Below are positions 24,306 through 33,349 of a DNA stretch of 64,000 nucleotides, one piece after another. Numbering within the stretch: position 1 is the stretch's first letter; every line of letters begins with the position of its first letter. The notes under the pieces were generated by a model, which was given only the letters and a program-made list of their open reading frames with translations, ran no database searches and was not told the DNA's origin. Source of the stretch: Streptomyces sp. JJ36 (GTDB taxonomy: Bacteria; Actinomycetota; Actinomycetes; Streptomycetales; Streptomycetaceae); NCBI RefSeq assembly GCF_021696945.1, contig NZ_JACYHE010000006.1, positions 62,001-126,000 of the forward strand. The letters are read 5' to 3'. The position numbers and the translations under genes were made by a program.

Positions 24306-24899
24306 ATGTCTCTCAGACGATCAGCCGCAGCAGCCGCCCTCGTCGTGCTCACGGTGACCGCGTGCGGCAGCCGGCAGGCGGGGCATGCGGAGTCGGCCGG
24401 CGGGGCTTCGCCGACTCCCGAGCCGAGCTTCTCTCCCCGGCCGAAGTGCGCGCAGCCCGCCGAGGTGCCCACGGAGCTGCCGTCGTCCCCCACTCCGAGC
24501 CGGAACGGCACGCCCCGGGAGGAGAACGGGGACCGGCCGCCGAACTACGCCGAGAACCACGCCTACCGCATGCAGGCGCCGATGACGGCGGAGAAGCGCG
24601 CCCGCGGACAGGCGTCGGCGAGGCTCATCCAGAAGGAGCTGGAGAAGGTCCGGCGGGAAGGCGGCGCGGGTGAGTACGGCGTCTTCCCCGACGAGCGGGT
24701 CGCGGCGGCGCTGAGCCGTCTCGGCTGTGGCGAGGAACACGGTGTCCACATCGGGTACGGGTCCTACAGCGTGCACACGGGAGACGTCTGTGTGTCCGGC
24801 CGGGTCACGGAGGACGAGCTGACCAGCAAGGTGCACGGTGCCTACGCCGAGCCGCAGCCCGGGACGGGCCCCTGCGTCGAGAACCGCGGAGGCCACTGA
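24306..24899 (+). CDS. Secreted lipoprotein, unknown function
   Basis: A 197-residue lipoprotein. A short Arg-containing N-terminus and hydrophobic stretch lead to a lipobox LTVTAC with the lipidated Cys at residue 20. A Pro/Ser-rich linker runs to about 60, then a helical, charged domain (EKRARGQASARLIQKELEKV) and a small domain with a Cys pair (RLGCGEEHGVHIGYG and TGDVCVSGRV). A third Cys lies near the C-terminus (GPCVEN). The pattern resembles secreted Streptomyces proteins with disulfide-linked beta domains. No named family is recognised. It begins just after the repeat region and appears to be monocistronic. Confidence 0.75.
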   Translation: MSLRRSAAAAALVVLTVTACGSRQAGHAESAGGASPTPEPSFSPRPKCAQPAEVPTELPSSPTPSRNGTPREENGDRPPNYAENHAYRMQAPMTAEKRARGQASARLIQKELEKVRREGGAGEYGVFPDERVAAALSRLGCGEEHGVHIGYGSYSVHTGDVCVSGRVTEDELTSKVHGAYAEPQPGTGPCVENRGGH

Positions 24900-24978
24900 G
24901 CGCCTCCGTACGACGCCGTGGCCGGGCGCCGGCCCCGGGCTGCCCCGCCGGCGGCCACCGGGGCAGAAGTGCCGACCG

Positions 24979-24984
24979 TAGGAT
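24979..24984 (+). promoter_or_regulatory. -10 box for a leaderless acetyltransferase transcript
   Basis: TAGGAT ends 8 nt before the ATG at 24993. There is no ribosome site between, so the mRNA probably starts at or within 2 nt of the ATG. Confidence 0.5.
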
Positions 24985-24992
24985 GCGGGGCT

Positions 24993-25475
24993 ATGGAGAT
25001 ACGTGCTGTGCGGTACGACCATCCGGACGCGCTGAAGCTGAACGACGTGGTGCAGGAGGAGTACACCGAGCGCTACGGCGAGGCGGACGTGACCCCCCTC
25101 GACCCGAGGATGTTCGAGCCGCCGCACGGGCTCTACCTGCTGGCCTACGACGAGGAGGGCCGGCCGGTGGCGACCGGTGGCTGGCGGGCGCAGGACCGCG
25201 ACGACATGGGGTACGCCGACGGCGACGCGGAGATCAAGCGGATGTTCGTGGTGCGGGAGGCCCGGGGGCGGGGCCTGGCCCGGCGCATCCTGGCCGCGCT
25301 GGAGGAGAGCGCCCGGTCGGCGGGCCGGGTGCGGATGGTGCTGGAGACCGGCCTCCGGCAGCCGGAGGCGATCGCGCTGTACGTGTCGGAGGGGTACGAG
25401 CCGACGACCAAGTTCGGCCACTACCGCTTCCACGAGGAGAGCCGCTGCTACGCGAAGCCGCTCCGGGCGGACTGA
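24993..25475 (+). CDS. GNAT-family N-acetyltransferase
   Basis: A 160-residue GNAT enzyme that would move an acetyl group from acetyl-CoA to an amine. It has the core strands and the acetyl-CoA loop in AEIKRMFVVREARGRGLARRIL (motif A, R/Q-x-x-G-x-G/A as ARGRGLA) near residue 90. It then has LETGLRQPEAIALYVSEGY, the motif B helix, and the C-terminal strand. The substrate cannot be read from the sequence. The ATG follows a TAGGAT box by 8 nt, so a leaderless mRNA is likely. It stands alone between a lipoprotein and a DUF574 gene. Confidence 0.88.
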   Translation: MEIRAVRYDHPDALKLNDVVQEEYTERYGEADVTPLDPRMFEPPHGLYLLAYDEEGRPVATGGWRAQDRDDMGYADGDAEIKRMFVVREARGRGLARRILAALEESARSAGRVRMVLETGLRQPEAIALYVSEGYEPTTKFGHYRFHEESRCYAKPLRAD

Positions 25476-25645
25476 ATCCGCGCCGGACGAACTGAGGCAG
25501 CGCGAGGCGCGTGCGACGGGCGGCCGGCCCGGGGGAGTCCGGCTGCGCAGGACATGGCGCACGGCACGGTTGCTGCGCCCGGCCTTCCGCTCCGAGTTCC
25601 GTGACTTTCCGCGTCGTTGGGCTCACCCGGAGCACCCGGCGCGGA

Positions 25646-25651
25646 TAGGGT
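25646..25651 (+). promoter_or_regulatory. -10 box for a leaderless DUF574 transcript
   Basis: TAGGGT ends 7 nt before the ATG at 25659, with no Shine-Dalgarno between them. Confidence 0.5.
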
Positions 25652-25658
25652 GCGGGGC

Positions 25659-26462
25659 ATGACTGAGGAGCAGACCCGGCCCAAGATCGACGACAGCGTG
25701 GCGCACTCCGCCCGCATGTGGAACTACTGGCTGGGCGGGCGGGACTTCTACGAGGTGGACCGGCAGGCCGGCGACCGCATACGCGAGCTGCACCCCGGCA
25801 TCCTGGACTACGCACGGGCGGACCGGGCGTTCCTGGGGCGTGCCGTGCGGCATCTGACCGGTGAGGCGGGCATCCGGCAGTTCCTGGACATCGGCACCGG
25901 CCTGCCCACGGCGGACAACACGCACGAGGTCGCGCAGCGCGTGGCCCCGGAGTCGCGGATCGTGTACGTCGACAACGACCCGCTGGTCCTCGCCCACGCC
26001 CGGGCCCTGCTGACCAGCACCTCCGAGGGGGTCACCGACTACATCGACGCCGACCTGCACGCCCCGGAGGCGATCCTCCGGGAGGCCGAGCGCACCCTGG
26101 ACTTCTCCCGGCCGGTGGCGGTGATGCTGCTGGGCATCGCGATGTTCGTGAACGACGACGCGCAGGCGCGGGACGTGGTGCGGCGGCTGATGGAGGCGGT
26201 GCCGTCGGGCAGCTATCTCGCGCTCTCACACACCATCACCGCGCCGGGGCTGGACGACGTGGACGAGGCCGTCCGCTTCTGGAACTCGGTGGGCACGCCC
26301 AAGCTCAAGCAGCGCACACCCGAGGAGGTGGAAGGCTTCTTCGACGGGCTGGAACTGCTGGAGCCGGGTGTCGTCTCGTGCTCCCGCTGGCGCCCGGAGG
26401 CCACCCCGTGGGGCGAGCCCGACGAGGTGGCCTTCTACTGCGGGGTGGCCCGGAAGCCGTAG
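25659..26462 (+). CDS. DUF574 SAM-dependent methyltransferase
   Basis: A 267-residue member of the DUF574 family (PF04672) of S-adenosylmethionine-dependent methyltransferases, which is strongly expanded in Streptomyces. The N-terminal SVAHSARMWNYWLGGRDFYEVD is the family signature; the SAM-binding loop is FLDIGTGLPTADNTHEVA near residue 77. YVDNDPLVLAHARALL is the acidic strand, and a later motif is VMLLGIAMFVNDD. Substrates of this family are mostly unknown. The transcript appears leaderless. It converges with a P450 gene, separated by 106 bp that contain a hairpin. Confidence 0.92.
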   Translation: MTEEQTRPKIDDSVAHSARMWNYWLGGRDFYEVDRQAGDRIRELHPGILDYARADRAFLGRAVRHLTGEAGIRQFLDIGTGLPTADNTHEVAQRVAPESRIVYVDNDPLVLAHARALLTSTSEGVTDYIDADLHAPEAILREAERTLDFSRPVAVMLLGIAMFVNDDAQARDVVRRLMEAVPSGSYLALSHTITAPGLDDVDEAVRFWNSVGTPKLKQRTPEEVEGFFDGLELLEPGVVSCSRWRPEATPWGEPDEVAFYCGVARKP

Positions 26463-26539
26463 GACGCCCGGCCGCGCGGGCGCGGAAGCCGCGCGACCCG
26501 GCACCCGGTATCCGGAAGCCGCAGGCACCCGAGCCGCAG

Positions 26540-26568
26540 GGCCGGCCCGCCCGCAACGGGCCGGGCCG
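26540..26568. terminator. Hairpin between DUF574 and P450 genes
   Basis: A GGCCGGCCCG / CGGGCCGGGCC stem with one bulged G lies just before the P450 stop (26569) and about 80 bp past the DUF574 stop. Confidence 0.45.
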
Positions 26569-27954
26569 TCAGGAGGCCCGCAGGCCCGGGGACTCCGCGC
26601 TGCCCGGGGCCCGTTCCGCGCGCGGCTCCACGATCATCGGGACGCTCTTCGGGCGGGCCATGGCGGCCGTCTCCTCCCGCACGGTCACCCCGGGGACGGG
26701 ACGGAAGCGCCAGCGGGGCAGCACCGTGGCGAGGGTGATCATGATCTCCGTCCAGGAGAACTCGTCCCCGATGCACTTGCGGTTCCCGGCGCCGAAGGCG
26801 ACGAACGCCTCCCGGGGCCGCTCGGCCCGCTGCTCCGGGGACCAGCGGTCGGGGTCGAAGCGCTCCGGCTCCGGGTAGAGCCGCGGGTCGAGGTGGAGGG
26901 CGTAGAGGCTGAAGGCGATCTCGGTGCCCTCGGGCAGTTCGACGCCGCCCAGCTCCACGGGCTGCGCGGTGCGCCGCATCAGCAGCGTCACGCCGTGCAG
27001 CCGGATCACCTCGTCCAGCACCTGCCGGAGGTAGGTCAGCCGGGACATGTCGGCGAAGGTCACCTGGCGGTCGCCGACGACCTCGTCGATCTCCTCCAGC
27101 ACCCGGCGTTCGACCTCGGGGTGGCGGGCCAGTTCGTGGAAGGTCCAGGCGAAGGTGGAGGCGGTGGTCTCGGTGCCGGCGAAGAGCATGGTGCCGAGCT
27201 CGTCGCGGACCTCCTCGTCGGTGAGGGCCTCGCCGGTGTCCGCGTCGCGCGCGGCGAGCAGCATCGACAGCAGGTCGGGGTGCTCGTCGTCGGAGGCCCG
27301 GGTGTCCTTGATGACGTCGTCGATGACCTTCCGCAGCCGGGCCGAGGCCGCGAGGAAGCGGCGGTTCGGGGGGACGGGCAACCGGTCCAGCGCGGGCGGC
27401 AGCACCGCCCGGGTGAGCATGGTCTGCAGGATGACCGGGATGTCGCGGCGTACGGCCTTGACCGCCTGCTCCCCGAGGTCCGAGGCGAACATGGTGCTGG
27501 CCAGCGTGACGATGGCGAACTCGCCCATCTCCTGCACCATGTCGACGCGCTGACCGGGCCGCCACGCATCGGCCAGCTCCCGCGCGCGGGCCGCCATGAT
27601 CTCGCCGTAGCCGGCCAGGCGCCGGTGGTGGAAGGTCGGCTGGATGAGCCGCCGGTGCCGCCGGTGTTCCTGCCCGTCGGCGGTGGCCAGCCCGCCGCCG
27701 ACGAGCGGCGTCATGCGGCTGAAGAGCCGTCCCTTGGAGATGAAACGCGCCTTGGTGACCAGCACCTCGTGGACCAGGGAGGCGTTGGTGACGAAGACGA
27801 CGGGCAGGCCGCCGAGGTCGACCCGCACCAGGTCGCCGCTCTCCCGGAGGGACTTCACGAAGTTCAGCGGGTCGCGCATCAGCGGCCACGCGTGCCCCAG
27901 CAGCGGAAGTCTGCCCGGGGCGTGCGGCACCGCCGCCATCCCACCGTCGGCCAT
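26569..27954 (-). CDS. Cytochrome P450 (complete set of motifs)
   Basis: A 461-residue cytochrome P450 monooxygenase. The I-helix oxygen-binding motif FAGTETTAST, the K-helix DEVIRLHG (ExxR as EVIR) and the heme loop FGAGNRKCIGDEFSW are all intact. The N-terminal PGRLPLLGHAWPLMRDPL and HRRHRRLIQPTFHHRRL are typical of actinobacterial P450s that act on terpenes or fatty acids. No terpene cyclase or ferredoxin gene is nearby, so redox partners must come from elsewhere. ATG was chosen; a GTG 21 bp upstream is also possible. A second, aberrant P450 gene lies 273 bp upstream on the same strand; that gap holds no gene. Confidence 0.93.
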   Translation of the reverse strand: MADGGMAAVPHAPGRLPLLGHAWPLMRDPLNFVKSLRESGDLVRVDLGGLPVVFVTNASLVHEVLVTKARFISKGRLFSRMTPLVGGGLATADGQEHRRHRRLIQPTFHHRRLAGYGEIMAARARELADAWRPGQRVDMVQEMGEFAIVTLASTMFASDLGEQAVKAVRRDIPVILQTMLTRAVLPPALDRLPVPPNRRFLAASARLRKVIDDVIKDTRASDDEHPDLLSMLLAARDADTGEALTDEEVRDELGTMLFAGTETTASTFAWTFHELARHPEVERRVLEEIDEVVGDRQVTFADMSRLTYLRQVLDEVIRLHGVTLLMRRTAQPVELGGVELPEGTEIAFSLYALHLDPRLYPEPERFDPDRWSPEQRAERPREAFVAFGAGNRKCIGDEFSWTEIMITLATVLPRWRFRPVPGVTVREETAAMARPKSVPMIVEPRAERAPGSAESPGLRAS

Positions 27955-28227
27955 CCCCAGTCCGTCCCTTCTCACCAGCTCCGCGCCGGGTCGTACGCCG
28001 GCGCCCGGGGCGGAGAACCGGGCCGGCTGAAGATCATGCCTACCCCGGCCGGCGATCCGTTCATGCCGAACGAGTGTGCGCAATGGCCGAATTCGTGCGG
28101 TGCGGTGTACGTGCCGTCGTTCCCGTACGGCCCCCGCAGGCCGGGCGGCGGCCAGGGGACGGGCGGCACCGCCCGAGCGGCCCCGGGCCGGGGCCCGGAG
28201 CCGGGGCGCCCGGCGCGGGGCGACGCC

Positions 28228-29646
28228 TCAGTGCCGGGCCGGCCGGCGCAGGCGCTTGAGCAGCCCGGTGACCGCGGGCCCGGGCGGCACGGACTCCGCC
28301 TCCGGCAGCGCGGTGGAGGGTACGGTCTCGGGCAGCGGCTGCGCGGCCGTGGCGGCGACGGGCGTCCCGGTGCGGTTCCCGGGCGGGCGCGGGGTGAACT
28401 GCGCGGGCAGCAGACCCGGCCGCCCCTCCATCCAGGTGTCGTCCGAGGGCACCTCCGCGACGTCCACCGCGAGGCGCAGGTCCGGCAGCCGCTGGAGCAG
28501 GGTGTCGATGCCGGTGTCCGCGATGGTGCGGCCCAGGTCCTGTCCGGGGCACTCGTGCGGGCCGCCGCTGAAGGCCAGGTGGGAACGGTTGCCGTGCATG
28601 GGGCTGTCGAGGTCGGGGCGGATGTCCGGGTCGACGTTGCCCGCCGCCAGTCCGAGCAGCAGCAGGTCGCCCTCGGCGATGCGCTGCCCGCCCAGCTCGG
28701 TGTCGCCGCCGGCGATGCGGAACGGGCAGACGGCCAGCGGCGGCCGGTCCCAGAGGACCTGTTCCAGGGCGTCGGGGAGGGTCATCTGGCCGCCCGACAG
28801 GTTGCCGCGGAAGCGCGGGTCGGTGAGGACCAGGTGCAGGGTGTTGGTGATGAGCCCGATGGTGGTGGCGTTGGCCGCGATGAGCAGCAGCCGGGCGTGC
28901 TCGCGCACCTCGTCGTCGTCCAGCTCCGACGCGTGCTCGATCAGCTTGGAGACGATGTCGTGGCCCGGGGTGCGGCGCTTGGTCTCGACGAGCTGCTGGA
29001 GCGCACGGGTGAGGTAGTCGTTGCTCTCGGCGGCCGTCTCGGTGCCCTTCATCAGGTCGCGGCACTTGGCGACGAGTTGCGGTCCCTCCTCTTCGGGGAG
29101 GCCCAGCAGCTTCGTCATGACGAGCATCGGGAGCTGCTCCGCCCACTGCGCCACCAGGTCGGCGTGGCCGTCCGCCGCGAAGCCGTCGACGAGCTGGTCG
29201 GCGAAGCGCGCCACATGGCGGCGCACCCCCCGGGCGGCGAACTGCGACAGGCTCCAGGTGACCGCGCCACGCCACCGCTGGTGCTGCATACCGTCGGAGA
29301 AGACGCAGAGCGGCTGCGGGGCGAGGATCGGGGTGAGCGGGTGGCCCGGACCGAGCTGGTCGGCGTGGGTCCAGACGCCGTCCCGGGTGAAGAGCGAGGG
29401 GGTGCGGACGACCTCCAGGATCTCCCGGTAGCCCAGCACCAGCCAGGCGGGGAGTTCGCCGGGGATGAGCACCGGGGCCACGGGGCCGTGCTGGGCGCGC
29501 AGCCGCTCGTACACGTCCCGGCCGCCGGCCACGGCCTCCGGCCCGTGCAGCCGCGTCAGCCCGTCCGTGCCGGACGCGTGGGCGGGGCAGCCCGGGGGCG
29601 GGGTGGCGGGGGCGTCCTGCGCACCGTCGGGCGGGTGGGGAGTCAC
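28228..29646 (-). CDS. CYP157-like cytochrome P450 lacking the ExxR motif
   Basis: A 472-residue P450. The heme loop is normal (AFSGGPHECPGQDLG, Cys366), but the K-helix reads EQVLWDRPP at 295-303, so the otherwise universal ExxR is missing. The I-helix reads AANATTIG, with Ala where the acidic residue normally sits. An E-Q-x-L-W replacement is the trademark of CYP157 in Streptomyces. The start GTG follows AGGAGG; an ATG 33 bp upstream has no ribosome site. CYP157 genes often sit in conservon operons with a paired CYP154; none of those partners is here. It is divergent from the ramC gene with 483 bp between. Confidence 0.88.
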   Translation of the reverse strand: MTPHPPDGAQDAPATPPPGCPAHASGTDGLTRLHGPEAVAGGRDVYERLRAQHGPVAPVLIPGELPAWLVLGYREILEVVRTPSLFTRDGVWTHADQLGPGHPLTPILAPQPLCVFSDGMQHQRWRGAVTWSLSQFAARGVRRHVARFADQLVDGFAADGHADLVAQWAEQLPMLVMTKLLGLPEEEGPQLVAKCRDLMKGTETAAESNDYLTRALQQLVETKRRTPGHDIVSKLIEHASELDDDEVREHARLLLIAANATTIGLITNTLHLVLTDPRFRGNLSGGQMTLPDALEQVLWDRPPLAVCPFRIAGGDTELGGQRIAEGDLLLLGLAAGNVDPDIRPDLDSPMHGNRSHLAFSGGPHECPGQDLGRTIADTGIDTLLQRLPDLRLAVDVAEVPSDDTWMEGRPGLLPAQFTPRPPGNRTGTPVAATAAQPLPETVPSTALPEAESVPPGPAVTGLLKRLRRPARH

Positions 29647-30129
29647 CGAACCTCCTGCGTGGTCGTTCTCCGTGGGCATGACGGCCGGGCTCGGCGGCCG
29701 AACGGAGCGGGCGCTCCGGCGGCCTCGACGCCCCGGTGCCTCCGCGTCCCGGGCTGTGTGCCCGAGGGCAGCCCGCCCGTACCCGCTCGCCGGTGGGGAC
29801 GGCGCCGGAACCCCCTGCGTCGGGACCGCTGACACGCCGGGCATCTTTCAGCATAGCTTCTCGCTCCGTGACCACCGGTACGGCGGGGGCGGCGTGGTGA
29901 CGCCCCCTCAGCCGCGCCACGGCCCCGCCGGCACCGGCGCGGCGCCCTCCCCCGGACCGCCGGGACCGTACGGAGCACGCCACGGGCCGACGGCTGAAAA
30001 GTATCCCCGAGTACCCCGCACGCTCGTGGAGAATCCGTGAAGTTCTCACGCCTCATCGGTGACAGACGGGACTTCTCCGTGGCCCTGCGTGACTGCCAGG
30101 CTCGTCTCCGTCAGCCACAGGGAGGTGGA
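29647..30129. other. Divergent regulatory region between CYP157-like gene and ram cluster
   Basis: No gene lies in these 483 bp. On the minus strand TATGCT at 29857-29852 could be a -10 box for the P450 gene. On the plus strand a GAGAA...TTCTC pair (30029-30047) overlaps the inverted repeat at 30036-30050. The AT-richer segment 29995-30060 is the likely ram promoter and RamR target. The ramC ribosome site GGAGGTGGA ends just before the ATG. Confidence 0.45.
30036..30050 (+). promoter_or_regulatory. Inverted repeat upstream of ramC
   Basis: CGTGA-AGTTC-TCACG is a perfect inverted repeat 80-94 bp before the ramC start. It is a candidate operator for RamR or another developmental regulator. Confidence 0.4.
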
Positions 30130-32955
30130 ATGAGCAAGGGGTACGCCGTCTTCTGCGACGCAGACCGGCTCTTCTACGACGCTCCGCACCGCGTGCCGGC
30201 GCAGCCGGACGACCGGAGCGCCCTCTACGGCGCCGCGCGCCGCGAGGTGCCCGAGGGCTGGCAGCGGCACCGTACCGGCGACTGGCTGGCGCTGCGCCCG
30301 GCCGGCGCCGAACTGCCCGCCCAGGGCTGGAAGATCCACGTCTCCTCCTGCCTGGACAACGCCGAGCGCATCCTCTCGGCGGTCTGGGACTACTGCGTAC
30401 CCCGTGGCGTGGCGTTCAAGTTCGTGCCGAGCCGCAGACTGCTGCACAACCGCAATGCCAAGTACGCCGACCGCGGCGCCAGCGGGAAGTTCGTCACCGT
30501 CTACCCCGCGGACGAGGAGCAGTGCCGGCGGGTCGCGGAGGACCTCGACCGGCTGCTCGCCGGGGAGCCCGGGCCGTACATCCTCAGCGACCTGCGGTGG
30601 GGCGCCGGCCCGGTGCACCTGCGCTGGGGCAGCTTCACCGAACGGCACTGCTACGACGACGAAGGGCGGCTGTGCCCGGCGGTGGAGGACCCGCGCGGCC
30701 GGCTGGTGCCGGACCGCCGGGAGCCGCGCTTCCAGGTCCCGGAGTGGGTGGCCCTGCCGGACTTCCTCCGCCCGCACCTGGAGGCCCGCTCCGCCACCGC
30801 GCTCGCCGAGATCCCCTACACGATCGAGAGCGCCCTGCACTTCTCCAACGGCGGCGGCGTCTACGCGGCACGCGACACCCGCACCGGCGAGGAGGTCGTG
30901 CTGAAGGAGGCCCGGCCGTACGCGGGCCTGGCGGCCGACGGCGCCGACGCGGTCACCCGGCTGGAACGTGAGCGCACGGCGCTGGAAAGACTCGCGGACG
31001 TTCCGCAGACCCCGGCGGTGCGCGACCACTTCGTCCTCGGCGACCACCACTTCCTCGCCCTGGAACGGGTGCGCGGCAGACCCCTGAACGCCTTCTTCGC
31101 CCGCCGCCACCCGCTGATCGAGGCCGATCCGGCGCCGGAGCGGCTGGCCGCCCACACCGACTGGGCGCTGCGCGTGCACCGGATGGTGGAGGAGGCCGTG
31201 GCGGCGATCCACGCCCGCGGGCTCGTCTTCAACGACCTGCATCTGTTCAACATCATGGTGGCCGAGGACGAGTCCTCGGTGACCCTGCTCGACTTCGAGG
31301 CCGCCGCCGAGGCGGCGGACGGCCTCCGGCAGACGGTGGCGAACCCCGGCTTCGTGGCACCGCCCGACCGCCGCGGCTACGCGGTGGACCGCTATGCGCT
31401 GGCCTGCCTGCGCCTGGCGCTCTTCCTGCCGCTGACCAACCTGCTGGCGATGGACCGGGAGAAGGCGGCGCACCTGGCGGAGCTGGCCGCCGCCGAGTTC
31501 CCGGTGCCGCGGGAGTTCCTGGACGAGGCGGTGGCCGAGATCACCGGCGCGGGGCGGGACCCGGCGACGGCCGGCCCGGTCGTGGCGACGCACGCCGCCG
31601 GGGTCGCCGAGGGGGAGACCCCGGCGCCGGCGCCACGGGCCGGCATGCGCCGTACGGCCCGCACCCGCGTCCCGGTCCGGGACGGAGGGGCGGACCGGGA
31701 CGAGCCGGCGGAGCCGGGGCAGCCACCGGAGCCGGGCGGCGGCTATCTGCCCGTGCATCCCGGCGACTGGCCGCGCAGCCGCGACGCGATGGCCCGGGCC
31801 CTGCTGGCCTCGGCCACCCCGGACCGCGAGGACCGCTGCTTCCCCGGGGACATCGCCCAGTTCCGTACGCCCGGCGGCGGCGCCTCCTTCGGCTACGGCA
31901 CCGCGGGCGTGCTGCACGCCCTCGCGGAGACCGACGCCCCCGACTGCCCGGAGGCCGAGGAGTGGCTGCTGCGGCATGCCAAACGCCCCGCCACCGGCAC
32001 CCCGCTCGGCTTCTACGACGGGCTGGCGGGCGTCGCCTGGACGCTCGCCCGCCTCGGCCACGCCACCGAGGCGCTGGAGCTGGCCGCCCTCGTCACCGGT
32101 GAGCAGTGGCAGGAGCTCGGCGGCGAACTGCACGGCGGGCTGGCCGGGCTGGGCCTGGCCCTGGACTCCCTGGCGGAGACCACCGGCGAGCCCGGGCTGC
32201 ACGAGGTGGCCGGAGACTGCTGCCGCCTGGTCGCCGACCGCGCCGAAGCCGGCCGGTCCACCCGCCGCGCCGGACTGCTGCACGGCCGCACCGGCGAGGC
32301 CCTGCTCTTCCTGCGCCGCTACGAACGCACCGGCGACACCGCGCTGCTGGACCTGGCCGCCACCGCCCTCCGGGCCGACCTCGACCGCTGCGTGCGGAGC
32401 GCCGGCGGCGCCCTCCAGGTGGACGAGGGCTGGCGCACCCTGCCCTATCTCGGCGCGGGCAGCGTCGGCATCGGAATGGTGCTGGACGACTATCTGCTGC
32501 ACCGCGACGACGACGGCTTCCGCGCGGCACGCCGGGAGATCCACCGGGCGGCGCGGTCCCGCTTCTACGCGCAGCCGGGGCTGTTCCGCGGCACGGCGGG
32601 CATGGTGCTGTACCTGGCCCGTACGGCCGACACGGACACTCCGGAGAGCACCAGCACCCCGGACGGGGGCGCGGCGACCGGCGCGGACGCCGTGCTCCGC
32701 CGGCAGATCGGCGCGCTCGCCCGCACCGCCCTCCCCTACCGGGGGCACCTCGCCTTCCCCGGCGAGCAGTTGATGCGCCTGTCCATGGACCTGAACACCG
32801 GCACCGCGGGCTGCCTCCTCGCGCTGGGCGGCGCGCTGCAGCCGCGGCCCGCGAGTCTGCCGTTCCTTCCGCCGCTACCGCGGCCCCAGAGCCGGCCGTC
32901 CACCCGGGCGGCCGTAACGGAGAACCGTTTCCGAACAAGAGAGGAATCATCATGA
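30130..32955 (+). CDS. ramC: Class III lanthipeptide synthetase, RamC/AmfT type
   Basis: A 941-residue LanKC enzyme that phosphorylates Ser residues of the RamS peptide, eliminates phosphate to dehydroalanine and forms thioether rings. Residues 1-220 are the lyase part. A protein-kinase-like domain follows at about 230-500 with YTIESALHFSNGGGVYAARD, VVLKEARPY (the Lys), LVFNDLHLFNIMV (catalytic Asp369) and LLDFEAA. The C-terminal third (about 560-930) is a LanC-like cyclase with GLLHGRTGEALLFL and FRGTAGMVLYLA; typical Zn ligands are not evident. An Ala/Pro/Arg linker separates kinase and cyclase. Length fits RamC. The stop overlaps the ramS start codon (ATGA). Confidence 0.95.
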   Translation: MSKGYAVFCDADRLFYDAPHRVPAQPDDRSALYGAARREVPEGWQRHRTGDWLALRPAGAELPAQGWKIHVSSCLDNAERILSAVWDYCVPRGVAFKFVPSRRLLHNRNAKYADRGASGKFVTVYPADEEQCRRVAEDLDRLLAGEPGPYILSDLRWGAGPVHLRWGSFTERHCYDDEGRLCPAVEDPRGRLVPDRREPRFQVPEWVALPDFLRPHLEARSATALAEIPYTIESALHFSNGGGVYAARDTRTGEEVVLKEARPYAGLAADGADAVTRLERERTALERLADVPQTPAVRDHFVLGDHHFLALERVRGRPLNAFFARRHPLIEADPAPERLAAHTDWALRVHRMVEEAVAAIHARGLVFNDLHLFNIMVAEDESSVTLLDFEAAAEAADGLRQTVANPGFVAPPDRRGYAVDRYALACLRLALFLPLTNLLAMDREKAAHLAELAAAEFPVPREFLDEAVAEITGAGRDPATAGPVVATHAAGVAEGETPAPAPRAGMRRTARTRVPVRDGGADRDEPAEPGQPPEPGGGYLPVHPGDWPRSRDAMARALLASATPDREDRCFPGDIAQFRTPGGGASFGYGTAGVLHALAETDAPDCPEAEEWLLRHAKRPATGTPLGFYDGLAGVAWTLARLGHATEALELAALVTGEQWQELGGELHGGLAGLGLALDSLAETTGEPGLHEVAGDCCRLVADRAEAGRSTRRAGLLHGRTGEALLFLRRYERTGDTALLDLAATALRADLDRCVRSAGGALQVDEGWRTLPYLGAGSVGIGMVLDDYLLHRDDDGFRAARREIHRAARSRFYAQPGLFRGTAGMVLYLARTADTDTPESTSTPDGGAATGADAVLRRQIGALARTALPYRGHLAFPGEQLMRLSMDLNTGTAGCLLALGGALQPRPASLPFLPPLPRPQSRPSTRAAVTENRFRTREESS

Positions 32956-33086
32956 CCCTGCTCGACCTGCAGACCATGGAGACCGTCAAGGACGAGGCCA
33001 CCGCCGACGCCGGCTACGGCGGCGGCAGCGAGGCCAGCCTGCTGCTCTGCGGCGACAGCAGCCTCAGCCTCACCACCTGCAACTGA
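32952..33086 (+). CDS. ramS: SapB-type lanthipeptide precursor RamS/AmfS
   Basis: A 44-residue precursor of a morphogenetic surfactant peptide like SapB, which coats emerging aerial hyphae. The leader begins MTLLDLQTMET, containing the LxLQ-type recognition motif of class III leaders. The core has two Ser-x2-Ser-x3-Cys units: S26-E-A-S29-LLL-C33 and S36-SL-S39-LTT-C43. These predict two lanthionine-type rings and dehydroalanines. The core differs from SapB as I recall it by Glu27 in place of Arg and a Gly-rich start. The gene overlaps ramC by 4 bp and has GAGGAA upstream. A stable hairpin follows before ramA. Confidence 0.96.
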   Translation: MTLLDLQTMETVKDEATADAGYGGGSEASLLLCGDSSLSLTTCN

Positions 33087-33105
33087 CGACCACCGCGTCG
33101 TCACC

Positions 33106-33138
33106 GCGTTCCCGGGCGGCCACCCCGCCCGGGAACGC
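33106..33138 (+). terminator. Intra-operon hairpin (attenuator) after ramS
   Basis: A perfect 14-bp stem (33106-33119 with 33125-33138) has a 5-nt loop. It begins 19 bp past the ramS stop and 211 bp before ramA. It is likely a partial terminator or mRNA 3'-end stabiliser that keeps peptide mRNA in excess of transporter mRNA. No U-run is present. Confidence 0.65.
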
Positions 33139-33349
33139 CCCGTTCCGGAACGCGCGGGTCCCGGTCCTCCTCGTTCTTCCCCGCCTCGCTCTCCCGTATC
33201 CCCCGCCGCGAGCCCGTGGCGCATCTCCGCCGCGGTCGGGGCGTGGCTCCCGCCGCGCCGGCAGGTGGCTCCCACCGCACCCGCGAGGTGGCGCGCACCG
33301 CACCACCCTCCGGTCTCCCCCGCCCGTACGCCTCCTGCGAGGAAGCCGC

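Noticed and set aside
27972-28169. 65-codon frame between the two P450 genes (minus strand)
   Set aside because: No ribosome site, no promoter and a Pro-rich composition like other non-coding GC-rich DNA. Not strong enough to call.
28228-29646. CYP157-like gene as part of a conservon (cvn)
   Set aside because: No sensor kinase, roadblock, DUF742 or small GTPase gene is adjacent, so it is not a conservon.
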